Origin: an uncultured Bacteroidaceae bacterium
GTDB taxonomy: Bacteria > Bacteroidota > Bacteroidia > Bacteroidales > Bacteroidaceae
Reading direction: 5' to 3'
Assembly (NCBI GenBank): GCA_944320955.1
Contig: CALUJL010000015.1
Coordinates: 48,566-112,565, forward strand
Length of the DNA stretch: 64,000 nt
This document shows positions 8,196 through 17,069 of this stretch, piece by piece. The notes beneath the pieces are model-generated. The model was given only the letters and a program-made list of their open reading frames with translations, ran no database searches and was not told where the DNA came from. The position numbers and the translations under genes were made by a program. How positions within the stretch are numbered: position 1 is the stretch's first letter; the number at the start of each line of letters is the position of its first letter.

Positions 8196-10277
8196 ATGGA
8201 TTTTGAACTCGTTTCAGAATACGCCCCCACCGGCGACCAACCGGAAGCCATAGCCCAACTGACCGAAGGCGTGCGCCAGGGACTCCCGGCGCAGGTTTTG
8301 CTGGGAGTGACGGGGTCGGGAAAAACCTTCACCATAGCCAACGTAATAAAAAACATAGGGAAGCCGACGCTGATACTCAGCCACAACAAGACACTGGCAG
8401 CCCAGTTGTACGGAGAGTTCAAGAGCTTCTTCCCGCACAATGCGGTGGAATACTATGTCTCCTACTACGATTACTACCAGCCGGAAGCCTATATTCCCTC
8501 GTCAGACACCTATATAGAAAAAGATCTGGCCATCAACGAGGAAATCGACAAGCTCCGCCTGGCCGCCACCTCGGCGCTTCTGTCGGGACGGAAAGACGTG
8601 ATTGTCGTCTCCTCCGTATCGTGTATCTACGGCATGGGCAATCCCTCGGATTTCTACAAGAACGTCATCGACGTCTCCTGCAACCATCCGCTCGACCGCA
8701 ATGTCCTGCTGCGGAAACTGGTAGACTGCCTCTACGTGCGCAACGACCTTTCGCCCGAAAGGGGTAACTTCCGCGTCAAGGGGGACACGGTGGAAATCTA
8801 TCTGGCCTACAGCGACTACGCCCTGCGCATCAGCTTCTGGGGCGACGAAGTAGACCGGATAGAGGAATTCGACCCTGCAGACGGGCAGCCCGTCACCACT
8901 TTCACGGATTACAAGATATACCCGGCCAATCTCTTCATGACCACCAAGGAAAGCCAGATGCAGGCCATCCGGATGATTCAGGACGACTTGCGCGAACAGG
9001 TGGCCTATTTCCAGTCCATCGGCAAGGGACTGGAGGCAAACCGCCTGAAGGAACGGGTGGAGTACGACATGGAGATGATAAAAGAGCTGGGACACTGCTC
9101 CGGAATCGAGAATTATTCGCGCTACTTCGACGGCCGTGCGCCCGGAACACGCCCCTATTGCCTGCTCGACTTCTTCCCCCCGAAAGATTTCCTCCTCGTC
9201 ATAGACGAAAGCCACGTCTCCGTTCCCCAAATCAGGGCCATGTACGGCGGCGACCGCGCCCGGAAAGAGAATCTCGTGGAGTACGGTTTCCGGCTGCCGG
9301 CTGCCAAAGACAACAGACCGTTGAAGTTTGAAGAATTTGAGGAGCTGACTCCGCAAACCATCTACGTGAGCGCCACGCCTGCCGACTATGAATTGCGGAA
9401 AAGCGAAGGCGTAGTCGTCGAACAGGTCATACGCCCCACCGGACTGCTCGACCCGATTATCGAAGTGCGCCCCAGCCTGAACCAGGTGGACGACCTGATG
9501 GAAGAAATACAGCAGCGCATCGAGCGGAACGAACGCGTCCTGGTCACGACCCTCACCAAGCGCATGGCCGAAGAACTGACAGCCTATCTGGCCGACCACG
9601 GCATACAATGCAACTATATCCACAGCGATGTCGACACCCTGGAGCGGGTGAAAATCATGGAAGAGCTCCGCGCCGGGACATACGACGTGCTGATCGGCGT
9701 CAATCTCCTGCGCGAAGGCCTCGACCTGCCGGAGGTTTCCCTGGTGGCCATCCTCGATGCCGACAAAGAGGGCTTCCTCCGATCCCACCGCTCGCTGACC
9801 CAAACTGCCGGACGGGCAGCGCGCAACGTGCACGGCACGGTCATCATGTATGCCGACCGCATCACCGAAAGCATGCAGCAGACCATCGACGAGACCAACC
9901 GCCGGCGTGAAAAGCAACTGGCCTACAACGAAGCCCACGGCATCACCCCCAAACAAATCGTACGGGCACGCCGCGAAACGATACTCTCCGCCACGGAGAA
10001 AGCCCAGCCTGCCGCCGGGACATCCGCCCCGTCCTCGGCCTACGACTACGACAAGAAGAAGACCGGCGAGACGTATGCTGCGGAAGAAGCCGCTCCCTAC
10101 GGGGGCATCGACCCCATCCTGCAGAAGATGGACCGCGTACAGCTGGAGAAAGCCATCCGCCGCACCGAGCAACTGATGAAAGAAGCTGCCGACAAGCTGG
10201 AATTCGTGCAGGCCGCGCAATACCGCGACGAGATGTTCAAGCTGAAAGCCCTCTACGGGCAGCAATACGGCGCATAA
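8196..10277 (+). CDS. uvrB: UvrABC excision repair subunit UvrB
   Basis: DNA damage-recognition helicase of nucleotide excision repair, 693 residues, normal for the family. Walker [10 protein letters not shown] is near residue 40, the beta-hairpin region [14 protein letters not shown] is near 85-100, and helicase motifs follow ([21 protein letters not shown]). A C-terminal UVR domain that binds UvrC is visible ([21 protein letters not shown]). The protein acts in the cytoplasm with UvrA and UvrC. It has its own consensus promoter. Confidence 0.97.
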   Translation: MDFELVSEYAPTGDQPEAIAQLTEGVRQGLPAQVLLGVTGSGKTFTIANVIKNIGKPTLILSHNKTLAAQLYGEFKSFFPHNAVEYYVSYYDYYQPEAYIPSSDTYIEKDLAINEEIDKLRLAATSALLSGRKDVIVVSSVSCIYGMGNPSDFYKNVIDVSCNHPLDRNVLLRKLVDCLYVRNDLSPERGNFRVKGDTVEIYLAYSDYALRISFWGDEVDRIEEFDPADGQPVTTFTDYKIYPANLFMTTKESQMQAIRMIQDDLREQVAYFQSIGKGLEANRLKERVEYDMEMIKELGHCSGIENYSRYFDGRAPGTRPYCLLDFFPPKDFLLVIDESHVSVPQIRAMYGGDRARKENLVEYGFRLPAAKDNRPLKFEEFEELTPQTIYVSATPADYELRKSEGVVVEQVIRPTGLLDPIIEVRPSLNQVDDLMEEIQQRIERNERVLVTTLTKRMAEELTAYLADHGIQCNYIHSDVDTLERVKIMEELRAGTYDVLIGVNLLREGLDLPEVSLVAILDADKEGFLRSHRSLTQTAGRAARNVHGTVIMYADRITESMQQTIDETNRRREKQLAYNEAHGITPKQIVRARRETILSATEKAQPAAGTSAPSSAYDYDKKKTGETYAAEEAAPYGGIDPILQKMDRVQLEKAIRRTEQLMKEAADKLEFVQAAQYRDEMFKLKALYGQQYGA

Positions 10278-10338
10278 CCATTTACCTTATTCCCATAAAC
10301 AAGACTTCAAACATCTCCCTACAATACTACATCAACCC

Positions 10339-11667
10339 ATGGAACTACTGATCATCATCGCCCTGCTTCTCTGCAACGGCCTCTTCTCCATGTACGAAAT
10401 GGCACTCGTCTCCTCCCGGAAGGTGCGCCTCGAAACTGCGGAGAAGAACGGGAGCAAGTCGGCAACCCGAGTACTAAAGCAACTGGAAGAGCCGGAAAAG
10501 ATACTTTCCGCCATACAAATAGCCATTACCCTCATCGGAATCATCTCCGGTGCCTATGGTGGTGTGACACTGGCCAAGTTCATCGAGCCCTTCTTCCTGC
10601 AGTTCGACGCGATAAGGCCCTATGCCGACGAGATATCCGTCACGCTCATCGTGGCTTTCATCACCTATCTGTCGCTCATCATCGGCGAGCTCGTCCCGAA
10701 ATCCATAGCCTTGAGCAATCCAGAGCGCTACGCCATGCTCTTCTCCCCCATCCTGAGCCTCTTCACCCGCCTGCTCTATCCGTTCGTGCTCTTCCTGAGT
10801 TTTTCTACCAAGCTCATCAACAAACTCTGCGGCATCAACACCCAGCAGAAAGCCTCCATCACCCAGGAAGAACTGCGCCTGCTGCTCCACCAGAGCGGCG
10901 AGGAGGGAGTGATCGACAAGGACGAGTCGGAGATGCTGAAAGACGTGTTCAACTTCTCCAACAAGCGCGTCTCCGAACTGATGACCCACCGCAAGGAGGT
11001 CATCTGCATAGACCTGAAAGCCTCGCCCGCCGACGTGCTGGCGCTCATCCAGACCGCCCATTTCAGCAAATACCCCCTCATCGACGGCTCCTTTGAGCGC
11101 ATACTCGGCATTGTCAGCGTGAAGGATCTCCTTCCCCTCTTCGCCTCTTCGCCCGGGAAGCAGGGGGGAAGCGTGGACCTGCGCGCCGTGGCCGACGAGC
11201 CCCTCTTCATCCCCGACTGCATACACGCACGCAAAGTGCTGGAACTCTTCAAGGAACAGAAGAAAAAGTTCGGCCTCGTCGTCAACGAATACGGCGACAT
11301 GGAAGGCATCATCACCCTCCACGACCTGGTGGAGAGCGTGATGGGCAACATTCCGGAAGAGAACGAATACGAAGAGCCCGAGATAGTCACCCGCTCCGAC
11401 GGCTCCCTCCTCGTCGAGGGCAGCATGTCGGTCTCCGACTTTATGGAGGAAATGCAAATCTTCCACTACGACGACATCAAAGACAAGGACTTCTCCACGC
11501 TCGGCGGCCTGGCCATGTACGAAATCGGCCGCGTGCCCACCAGCGGCGACACCTTCGTCTGCCACGGACTCCTCTTCGAGGTCGTCGACATGGACAACGG
11601 CCGTGTCGACAAACTCCTCGTCCGCCCGCTCAGCGAAGAAGAGACTGCCGCTACAGGCGAAGACTAA
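10339..11667 (+). CDS. CNNM/CorC (HlyC) family membrane protein
   Basis: Inner-membrane protein of 442 residues. The N-terminal CNNM (DUF21) domain, about residues 1-190, has several membrane helices (LIIIALLLCNGLFSMYEMAL, LIIGELVPKSIAL). It is followed by two CBS domains (about 205-330; MTHRKEVICIDL, FGLVVNEYGDMEGIITL) and a C-terminal CorC/HlyC domain. Homologues take part in magnesium or cobalt efflux; the old name haemolysin is misleading. It follows uvrB after 61 bases without a clear promoter of its own and ends at a strong bidirectional terminator. Confidence 0.92.
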   Translation: MELLIIIALLLCNGLFSMYEMALVSSRKVRLETAEKNGSKSATRVLKQLEEPEKILSAIQIAITLIGIISGAYGGVTLAKFIEPFFLQFDAIRPYADEISVTLIVAFITYLSLIIGELVPKSIALSNPERYAMLFSPILSLFTRLLYPFVLFLSFSTKLINKLCGINTQQKASITQEELRLLLHQSGEEGVIDKDESEMLKDVFNFSNKRVSELMTHRKEVICIDLKASPADVLALIQTAHFSKYPLIDGSFERILGIVSVKDLLPLFASSPGKQGGSVDLRAVADEPLFIPDCIHARKVLELFKEQKKKFGLVVNEYGDMEGIITLHDLVESVMGNIPEENEYEEPEIVTRSDGSLLVEGSMSVSDFMEEMQIFHYDDIKDKDFSTLGGLAMYEIGRVPTSGDTFVCHGLLFEVVDMDNGRVDKLLVRPLSEEETAATGED

Positions 11668-11696
11668 ATCCAGCCTTGCCACATACGGTTATAAAA

Positions 11697-11729
11697 AAAG
11701 CGGAAAGAGAAACGCCCTCTTTCCGCTTT
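11697..11729. terminator. Bidirectional terminator
   Basis: Perfect 13-base stem AAAGCGGAAAGAG (11697-11709) with CTCTTTCCGCTTT (11717-11729) and a 7-base loop, with A/T tracts on both sides. It serves the convergent CNNM and decarboxylase-cupin genes. Confidence 0.85.
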
Positions 11730-11769
11730 CTGCTTATTCCCCACTTCCGGGGATTTCTCCATCCGGGCA

Positions 11770-12597
11770 CTACTTGCCCAGCTTGTCGTACTCCTCATCC
11801 GTCACCGGCTCCAGCCACTCATTCGACGTATCCTCCCCGGGAATCTCGAATGCCAGGTGGGCAAACCAGCTGTCGGCCGCAGCCCCGTGCCAATGTTTCA
11901 CGTTGGCGGGGATGTGAACCACGTCGCCCGGCAACATCTGCACGGCGGCCTTCCCCTCTTCCTGGTACCAGCCCCTGCCTGCCACGCAGACAAGCATCTG
12001 CCCGCCGCCCATCGTGGCGCGGTGTATGTGCCAGTTGTTGCGGCAGCGGGGCTCGAAGGTCACGTTGTTAAACGGTATCTGCTCCTTGGATACCGGGGCC
12101 AGGTAGCTGTTGCCGGTGAAGTACTTTGCGTAAGCCGAGTTCGGCTCGCCGATGGGGAATATCATCCCGCGCTGGAAAGCGGCCTTCCCGCCGTCGCCCT
12201 CCGCAGCCTCGTCGGCCCAGACGTCCTTTGCCAGGCGGAAGGCACCCCAGGCGTTGGGCCATCCGGCATAGAAGGCAATGTGCGTCAGCAGCTCGGAGAT
12301 CTCCGTGCGCGTCACGCCGTTGCTCCTGGCAAACTGCAGGTGATGCGTCAGCGAGGAGTCGACGATTCCCTTGCCCACGAGCGTGGCTATCGTCACCATG
12401 CTCCTCTCGCGGGGGCTCAGGCCCGGGCGGTTCCATACCTGGCCGAACAACACGTCGTCGTTCAGCTCCGCAAATTTCGGGGCAAACTCCCCCAACTGCA
12501 CGCGGCCGGCAGTCTGCGTAATCTTTTCTTGTGCCATAGTCTGTTGGAAATTAGCCATTGCTGCCATCAGCAGCAAGAATAAAACTTTCTTCTTCAT
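11770..12597 (-). CDS. Secreted carboxymuconolactone decarboxylase-cupin fusion
   Basis: Protein of 275 residues. Residues 1-22 are a signal peptide ending TMAQ. Residues about 50-130 are a carboxymuconolactone decarboxylase/AhpD-like domain (SPRERSMVTIATLVGKG, HHLQFARSNGVTRTEI, HIAFYAGWPNAW), lacking the CxxC pair of AhpD peroxidases. Residues about 170-255 are a cupin with metal-ligand-like His residues (NNWHIHRATMGGGQ, GDVVHIPANVKHWHGA). The fusion is known among Bacteroides genes; its substrate is not known. The start at 12597 gives a clean signal peptide, so longer upstream readings are rejected. Promoter at 12645-12674. Confidence 0.85.
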   Translation of the reverse strand: MKKKVLFLLLMAAMANFQQTMAQEKITQTAGRVQLGEFAPKFAELNDDVLFGQVWNRPGLSPRERSMVTIATLVGKGIVDSSLTHHLQFARSNGVTRTEISELLTHIAFYAGWPNAWGAFRLAKDVWADEAAEGDGGKAAFQRGMIFPIGEPNSAYAKYFTGNSYLAPVSKEQIPFNNVTFEPRCRNNWHIHRATMGGGQMLVCVAGRGWYQEEGKAAVQMLPGDVVHIPANVKHWHGAAADSWFAHLAFEIPGEDTSNEWLEPVTDEEYDKLGK

Positions 12598-12644
12598 AAC
12601 GGGATTCTTTGTAAAGTTACTCGTCCTTCTTTCTTCGGACTGTG

Positions 12645-12674
12645 CAAAAATAAGGCCCATCCGCACAGAGCAAG
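12645..12674 (-). promoter_or_regulatory. Promoter of the decarboxylase-cupin gene
   Basis: CAAAAATA (12645-12652) is the -7 box and CAAG (12671-12674) the -33 box, 18 bases apart. Leader of about 40 bases. Confidence 0.65.
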
Positions 12675-12787
12675 ATAGACACATCACAGACATTTGTACC
12701 CAATTTACAGATTTTCCACTCAACCCACCAGCCGGCGTTCCCCTTTCCCGGTTCGCAAAGCCCCGGCCCGGTACCCTGCCATACAGA

Positions 12788-12827
12788 AAAAGTCCCGCAG
12801 CTTTTTCCATTTTGCTGCGGGACTTTT
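12788..12827. terminator. Terminator at the end of the polysaccharide operon
   Basis: The 14-base arms AAAAGTCCCGCAGC (12788-12801) and GCTGCGGGACTTTT (12814-12827) pair perfectly and are flanked by A/T tracts, so the hairpin can act in both directions. The next 45 bases (to about 12875) hold further CGCTGCCGC and ATGCAGCGG cores, so this spacer is related to the palindromic-unit clusters found elsewhere. The rest of 12598-12930 holds only the promoter of the leftward neighbour. Confidence 0.85.
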
Positions 12828-12930
12828 CCCTATTTCCGCTGCCGCTTTTTCCCGTTTCATGCAGCGGAAGAATCCGGCGAAACCGCTGTTTCGGAAACCG
12901 CCGTTTCGCTAAAAGGCATTTTTCTCTGTA

Positions 12931-14241
12931 TCAGCGCCCGATGCACTCATAGGTGAATCCCAAAGACTGGAGCTCATCGGTATCATAAATGTTCCGCCCG
13001 TCCAGGATCAGGGGGCAGCGCATGGCCTTCTTCAGTACCGCCCAGCTCGGCAGGCGGAACTGCTTCCACTCGGTCAGCAGCAGCAAGGCATCGGCGTCGA
13101 CCGCGGCCTCATACATGTCGCGGGCATACTCCACCCGGTCGCCCACCCGGCGGCGGCATTCGCCCATGGCTATCGGGTCGTACACCCGTACCCGCGCGCC
13201 GGCCTCCGAGAGCAGGCGGATCAAGACCAGCGACGTGGCTTCGCGCATGTCGTCGGTCTCCGGCTTGAAGGCCAGCCCCCAGAGGGCCACCGTCTTGCCC
13301 GCCAGTTCGGGCAGGTGCTTGCGGAGTTTGTGGAAAAGCAGCTCCTTCTGCGCCTCGTTTACGGCTTCCACGGCTTTCAAGACGCGCATCTCGTAGCCGT
13401 TCTTCTCCGCCGTCTTTATCAAGGCCTTCACGTCCTTCGGGAAACACGAGCCGCCGTAGCCGCAGCCCGGATAGAGGAACTTGCTGCCGATGCGCGTGTC
13501 CGCGCCGATGCCCTTGCGCACCATGTTGACGTCCGCCCCCACCCGCTCGCAGAGGTTGGCGATGTCGTTCATAAACGAAATGCGCGTGGCCAGCATCGAG
13601 TTGGCCGCATACTTTATCATCTCCGCGCTCGGGATGTCGGTGAAGAGCAGGCGGTAATTGTTCATCATGAAAGGCCGGTAAAGCCGCTCCATCAGCTTCC
13701 GCGCCCGGTCGGAGTCCACGCCGACCACCACGCGGTCCGGCTTCATGAAGTCGTCGATGGCCGCACCCTCCTTCAGGAACTCGGGGTTGGAAGCCACGTC
13801 GAAAGGAATGTCCTCGCCCCGCTTCTGCAGTTCCTCGCAGATGGCCTGCCGCACCTTCTGCGCCGTGCCCACGGGTACGGTGCTCTTCGTCACCACCAGC
13901 ACGTATTTCTTCATGTTCTGCCCTATGGTGCGCGCCACTTCCAGCACATAGCTCAAGTCCGCACTGCCGTCCTCGTCGGGCGGGGTGCCCACGGCGCTGA
14001 ACACCACTTCGGCCTCGTCCAGAACTTCCGGCAGGGAAGTCGTGAAGTGCAGGCGCCCGTCCTTCATGTTCTTCAGCACCAAGTCCTCCAGACCCGGCTC
14101 GAAGATGGGGATGACGCCCTGCTTCAGGCTCTCGATCTTCTCCTGCGAGACATCGACGCACGTCACTTCCACGCCCATTTCGGCAAAACAAGTACCCGAC
14201 ACGAGCCCTACGTAGCCCGTGCCGACAATCACAATTTTCAT
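12931..14241 (-). CDS. UDP-glucose 6-dehydrogenase
   Basis: Oxidises UDP-glucose to UDP-glucuronate with NAD+. It has 436 residues with the N-terminal Rossmann motif VGTGYVGLVSGTCFAEMG and the catalytic Cys motif GYGGSCFPKD. ATG at 14241 begins MKIVIVGTG, which is the right start; the frame stays open further upstream only as a shadow of the epimerase gene. It is the last gene of the polysaccharide locus, 38 bases after the epimerase, and together they supply UDP-glucuronate and UDP-galacturonate. Its high GC matches the chromosome rather than the AT-rich glycosyltransferase genes. Confidence 0.95.
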   Translation of the reverse strand: MKIVIVGTGYVGLVSGTCFAEMGVEVTCVDVSQEKIESLKQGVIPIFEPGLEDLVLKNMKDGRLHFTTSLPEVLDEAEVVFSAVGTPPDEDGSADLSYVLEVARTIGQNMKKYVLVVTKSTVPVGTAQKVRQAICEELQKRGEDIPFDVASNPEFLKEGAAIDDFMKPDRVVVGVDSDRARKLMERLYRPFMMNNYRLLFTDIPSAEMIKYAANSMLATRISFMNDIANLCERVGADVNMVRKGIGADTRIGSKFLYPGCGYGGSCFPKDVKALIKTAEKNGYEMRVLKAVEAVNEAQKELLFHKLRKHLPELAGKTVALWGLAFKPETDDMREATSLVLIRLLSEAGARVRVYDPIAMGECRRRVGDRVEYARDMYEAAVDADALLLLTEWKQFRLPSWAVLKKAMRCPLILDGRNIYDTDELQSLGFTYECIGR

Positions 14242-14279
14242 AATCTCGTATCGGTTTTTGTTCTTAAGATTCTCTCTTT

Positions 14280-15332
14280 CTATAGCCCGTAGTAGCGGCG
14301 GAACCAGTCTACCGTCTCCCGCACGCCGTCGGCAATGTCCTTGTCCGGCTTGAAACCCAGCTCCCGCTGCAGCAAAGTCGTGTCGGCATTCGTCTGGTAC
14401 ACGTCGCCAGGCTGCATCGGCAGGAAGATCTTTTCCGCCTCCTTGCCGCACGCCGTCTCGATGGCGCGGATGAAGTCCATCAGCCGCACGGGCTGCGAAT
14501 TGCCGATGTTGTATATCTTGTACGGCGCGGGCGAGGTGGACGGGTCGGGATGCCGGTCGTCCCAGTCCGGATTGGGCTGTGCCGTGTGGTCGATGACGCG
14601 CACGACTCCTTCCACGATGTCGTCTATATAGGTGAAGTCGCGCAGCATGTCGCCATTGTTGAACACCTTGATGGGCCGGTCGTGCAGGATGGCATCCGCA
14701 AAGAGGAACGGCGACATGTCCGGCCGCCCCCATGGGCCGTAGACCGTGAAGAAGCGCAGGCCTGTCGAAGGGATGCCGTAGAGCTTGCTGTAGGCATGGG
14801 CCATCAGTTCGTTCGACTTCTTCGAGGCCGCATAGAGGCTCACCGGATGGGCAATGCTGCTCTTTTCCGAAAAAGGCACGTTGCCGTTCAGCCCGTAGAC
14901 ACTGCTCGAACTGGCGTAGACCAGGTGCTGCACCCCGTTGTGGCGGCAGCCCTCCAGGACGTTGATGAAGCCGTCGATGTTCGACTCGATGTAGGCATAC
15001 GGATTCGTAATCGAGTAGCGCACCCCGGCCTGCGCGGCCAGATTGCATACCCGCTCGAAGCCCTCGTTGGCAAAGAGCATCTGCATGGCCTGCTTGTCCT
15101 CCAGGTTCATCCGCACGAAGCGGAAGTTCGGGAACTTCCCGCTCTGCACAAACTTGTACCAGCCCACACTCTCCTCCCCGATGCCCAGCTCCCGCAGGCG
15201 GCCGTACTTCAGCGCCGGGTCATAATACTCGTTGATGTTGTCCAGCCCCACGACCTCATCGCCCCGCTCCAACAGCCGGAGCGCGACAAACGACCCGATG
15301 AACCCCGCGGCACCGGTCACTAAAATCTTCAT
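14280..15332 (-). CDS. UDP-glucuronate 4-epimerase-like SDR enzyme
   Basis: Extended short-chain dehydrogenase of 350 residues: NAD-binding GAAGFIG at the N-terminus, SSSSVYG, and catalytic YAASK with downstream GPWGRPDMSPF typical of UDP-glucuronate 4-epimerases (GAE/Cap1J type). It converts UDP-glucuronate to UDP-galacturonate. It is paired with UDP-glucose dehydrogenase downstream. No own promoter was found in the 140-base spacer upstream, which instead holds a long hairpin (15401-15441). Confidence 0.9.
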   Translation of the reverse strand: MKILVTGAAGFIGSFVALRLLERGDEVVGLDNINEYYDPALKYGRLRELGIGEESVGWYKFVQSGKFPNFRFVRMNLEDKQAMQMLFANEGFERVCNLAAQAGVRYSITNPYAYIESNIDGFINVLEGCRHNGVQHLVYASSSSVYGLNGNVPFSEKSSIAHPVSLYAASKKSNELMAHAYSKLYGIPSTGLRFFTVYGPWGRPDMSPFLFADAILHDRPIKVFNNGDMLRDFTYIDDIVEGVVRVIDHTAQPNPDWDDRHPDPSTSPAPYKIYNIGNSQPVRLMDFIRAIETACGKEAEKIFLPMQPGDVYQTNADTTLLQRELGFKPDKDIADGVRETVDWFRRYYGL

Positions 15333-15400
15333 ATCCGAAATGTTTTTTTATATTTAGCCCCCGCCCGACCGGACGAAGGGTTACACAAATCATCAGACTA

Positions 15401-15441
15401 TAATTATGGAGCAGAACAATAATGTTTCTACTCCATAATTA
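15401..15441. repeat. Inverted repeat in the spacer before the epimerase gene
   Basis: TAATTATGGAG (15401-15411) and CTCCATAATTA (15431-15441) are perfect 11-base arms. The inner AGAAC/GTTTCT pairs with one bulge, giving an almost continuous hairpin. There is no T-run on either strand, so a simple terminator is unlikely. Confidence 0.6.
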
Positions 15442-15472
15442 CAAAGCCTTTTGAAAAAGCTTATCCGAGAAC

Positions 15473-16147
15473 CTATGCTTCAATCCAATGTTGGTGGATA
15501 TCCGTCCCCGCTTGTAGATTGATATTGGCGACATTGCGCTGTAGGCCAAAACGCAGCATCTTAAGTCCCAATTTTGTTAATTGATACTGGCTATCCCCAG
15601 CTGCATCTATCACGAATTGCCGAACGGCACCCGCAGAATACAACATCTCCGTAGCACCCGGTTCATAGAACTTCTCCTTATAATCTTCCAACCGATTCAA
15701 GTCGACATAAGGAATCCGCTCCAACATCGAAACCAAACGGAAAAAATCTTCGATAGAAATCTGTTCCTCAATACGCGCTATACACAGATTGGCAAGAATA
15801 GCTGTTTTACTCTGATGGTCCAAACGGTCGATAATCGACAAAATCAGTTCACCTGTTGCTTCACCCGATTTTCTCAGTTCTTTGATAAATTTCTCGCGCT
15901 TCCTTACCGGAATCTCCTTCAGCCCATACAGAAAGCAGATAAACTTCTTTGCAAATAGTTTATCTGTGATACTGACATAAACATCTTTACCTACCTTTAT
16001 GTACTTCAAAACAGGGATAGCGCCCAAAAGGGCATCCCAAATGTCACCCCCAATCAGATCCAAATCAAACTCTTCTGGCAACTGAGGCAGATTTTCAAAA
16101 AGCATTGATTCTTCAGCTGCCTTTTCAATTCCTCTTTCGTCTTCCAT
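15473..16147 (-). CDS. Uncharacterised AT-rich gene, 224 residues
   Basis: I cannot name this protein. It is mostly helical and charged, with a short apolar stretch near residues 33-50 (GGDIWDALLGAIPVLKYIKVG) followed by VYVSITDKLFAKKFICFLYGLKEIP and a segment rich in charged residues. Similar wording (IPV, S-I-x-D-x-LF-x-KK, FL) occurs in uncharacterised proteins I associate with accessory or defence regions, but that is memory, not proof. It does not look like a sugar enzyme. It has its own -7 box at 16176-16183 and sits between the last glycosyltransferase and the epimerase, so it may be a passenger in the locus. Confidence 0.75.
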   Translation of the reverse strand: MEDERGIEKAAEESMLFENLPQLPEEFDLDLIGGDIWDALLGAIPVLKYIKVGKDVYVSITDKLFAKKFICFLYGLKEIPVRKREKFIKELRKSGEATGELILSIIDRLDHQSKTAILANLCIARIEEQISIEDFFRLVSMLERIPYVDLNRLEDYKEKFYEPGATEMLYSAGAVRQFVIDAAGDSQYQLTKLGLKMLRFGLQRNVANINLQAGTDIHQHWIEA

Positions 16148-16175
16148 CGTTTATTCGGCAATTTGTATATTTCTG

Positions 16176-16183
16176 CAAATATA
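16176..16183 (-). promoter_or_regulatory. -7 box of the uncharacterised gene
   Basis: CAAATATA matches CAAAnnTA and lies 28 bases upstream of the start codon. No clear -33 box. Confidence 0.5.
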
Positions 16184-16239
16184 CTATTTCTGATGAAACG
16201 AATGACTTTTTGTGTGATTTTTACAGCAAATACGTATTC

Positions 16240-17067
16240 TTACTGCAAAACCCCATTCCTTAGCTGGCTACCATAAATCCAGCGCACTACAGTTGTCGGC
16301 ATCAACCGAAAAGCCAAACGGGCCAAAGGGTATAAATAAGCCAAAGTAAACACTCCTTTCATCCGATATATCCCCCGCATATAGATCTTAAACTCCCCGA
16401 TTGCCCGGCTACGGTTCCGCCGTTTGTAGAGCGAAGCATCCCGCCGGAAATAAATCGTGACCTCCTGTAGATTCGCAATCTTATGACCAGTCGCTAAAGC
16501 ATCGAACCATAACGCCAAATCCTGATTCGTGCGAAAACGCTCGTCATAACGCAGACCGGAATCGAACAACTTCCGCCGCATCATCACGGTCGGATGTGCC
16601 AAAGGAGAAGCTTTCATTATATACTTCATTGCTTCTTCATTAGTCCGGGGATAGTGCCGGACATTCAAGCAAGAATTCTCTTCATCGAATTCCTGCAACG
16701 AACCACCGACAATATCAATATCCGTATGTGCTTCCAGAAATGTCGCTTGTCGCTCAAAACGATGCGGGTCGGAAATATCGTCACTGTCCATACGGGCTAT
16801 CAAGTCCGAGGTCACATATCGGAGACCTATATTCAAAGACTTAGTCAAACCCAAATTCACCTCATTCCGATGAATCACCATCCGCTCACCCAAACGCTCT
16901 TTCCATGCAGTAATGACCTCTAAAAGTCCATCTCCTAACGGCCCATCCTCAATCAAGACAATCTGGTCGGGTTTCAACGTTTGATCCGTCCAAACGCTCT
17001 GCAACGCCCTATCCATAAAAGCGGGTTGCTCGCTCTTATAGACAGACATCAATACTGATATTGTCAT
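16240..17067 (-). CDS. Family 2 glycosyltransferase
   Basis: GT-A fold transferase of 275 residues: N-terminal ISVLMSVYKSE, the nucleotide-sugar acidic motif VLIEDG, ARMDSDDISDPHRFERQ with the DxD metal site near residue 98, and an acceptor-side TNQDLALWFD. It resembles amylovoran AmsE-type enzymes. It should add a sugar to the lipid-linked repeat unit at the cytoplasmic face. Donor and linkage cannot be read from sequence. It starts 2 bases after the preceding gene ends. Confidence 0.88.
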   Translation of the reverse strand: MTISVLMSVYKSEQPAFMDRALQSVWTDQTLKPDQIVLIEDGPLGDGLLEVITAWKERLGERMVIHRNEVNLGLTKSLNIGLRYVTSDLIARMDSDDISDPHRFERQATFLEAHTDIDIVGGSLQEFDEENSCLNVRHYPRTNEEAMKYIMKASPLAHPTVMMRRKLFDSGLRYDERFRTNQDLALWFDALATGHKIANLQEVTIYFRRDASLYKRRNRSRAIGEFKIYMRGIYRMKGVFTLAYLYPLARLAFRLMPTTVVRWIYGSQLRNGVLQ

Positions 17068-17069
17068 AT

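Noticed and set aside
8502..10265. Long minus-strand reading frame of 587 codons opposite uvrB
   Set aside because: It mirrors uvrB exactly and has no recognisable motif; long antisense frames are expected in GC-rich genes.
14242..15048. N-terminal extension of the UDP-glucose dehydrogenase frame
   Set aside because: It is the shadow of the epimerase gene; the family starts at MKIVIVGTG at 14241.
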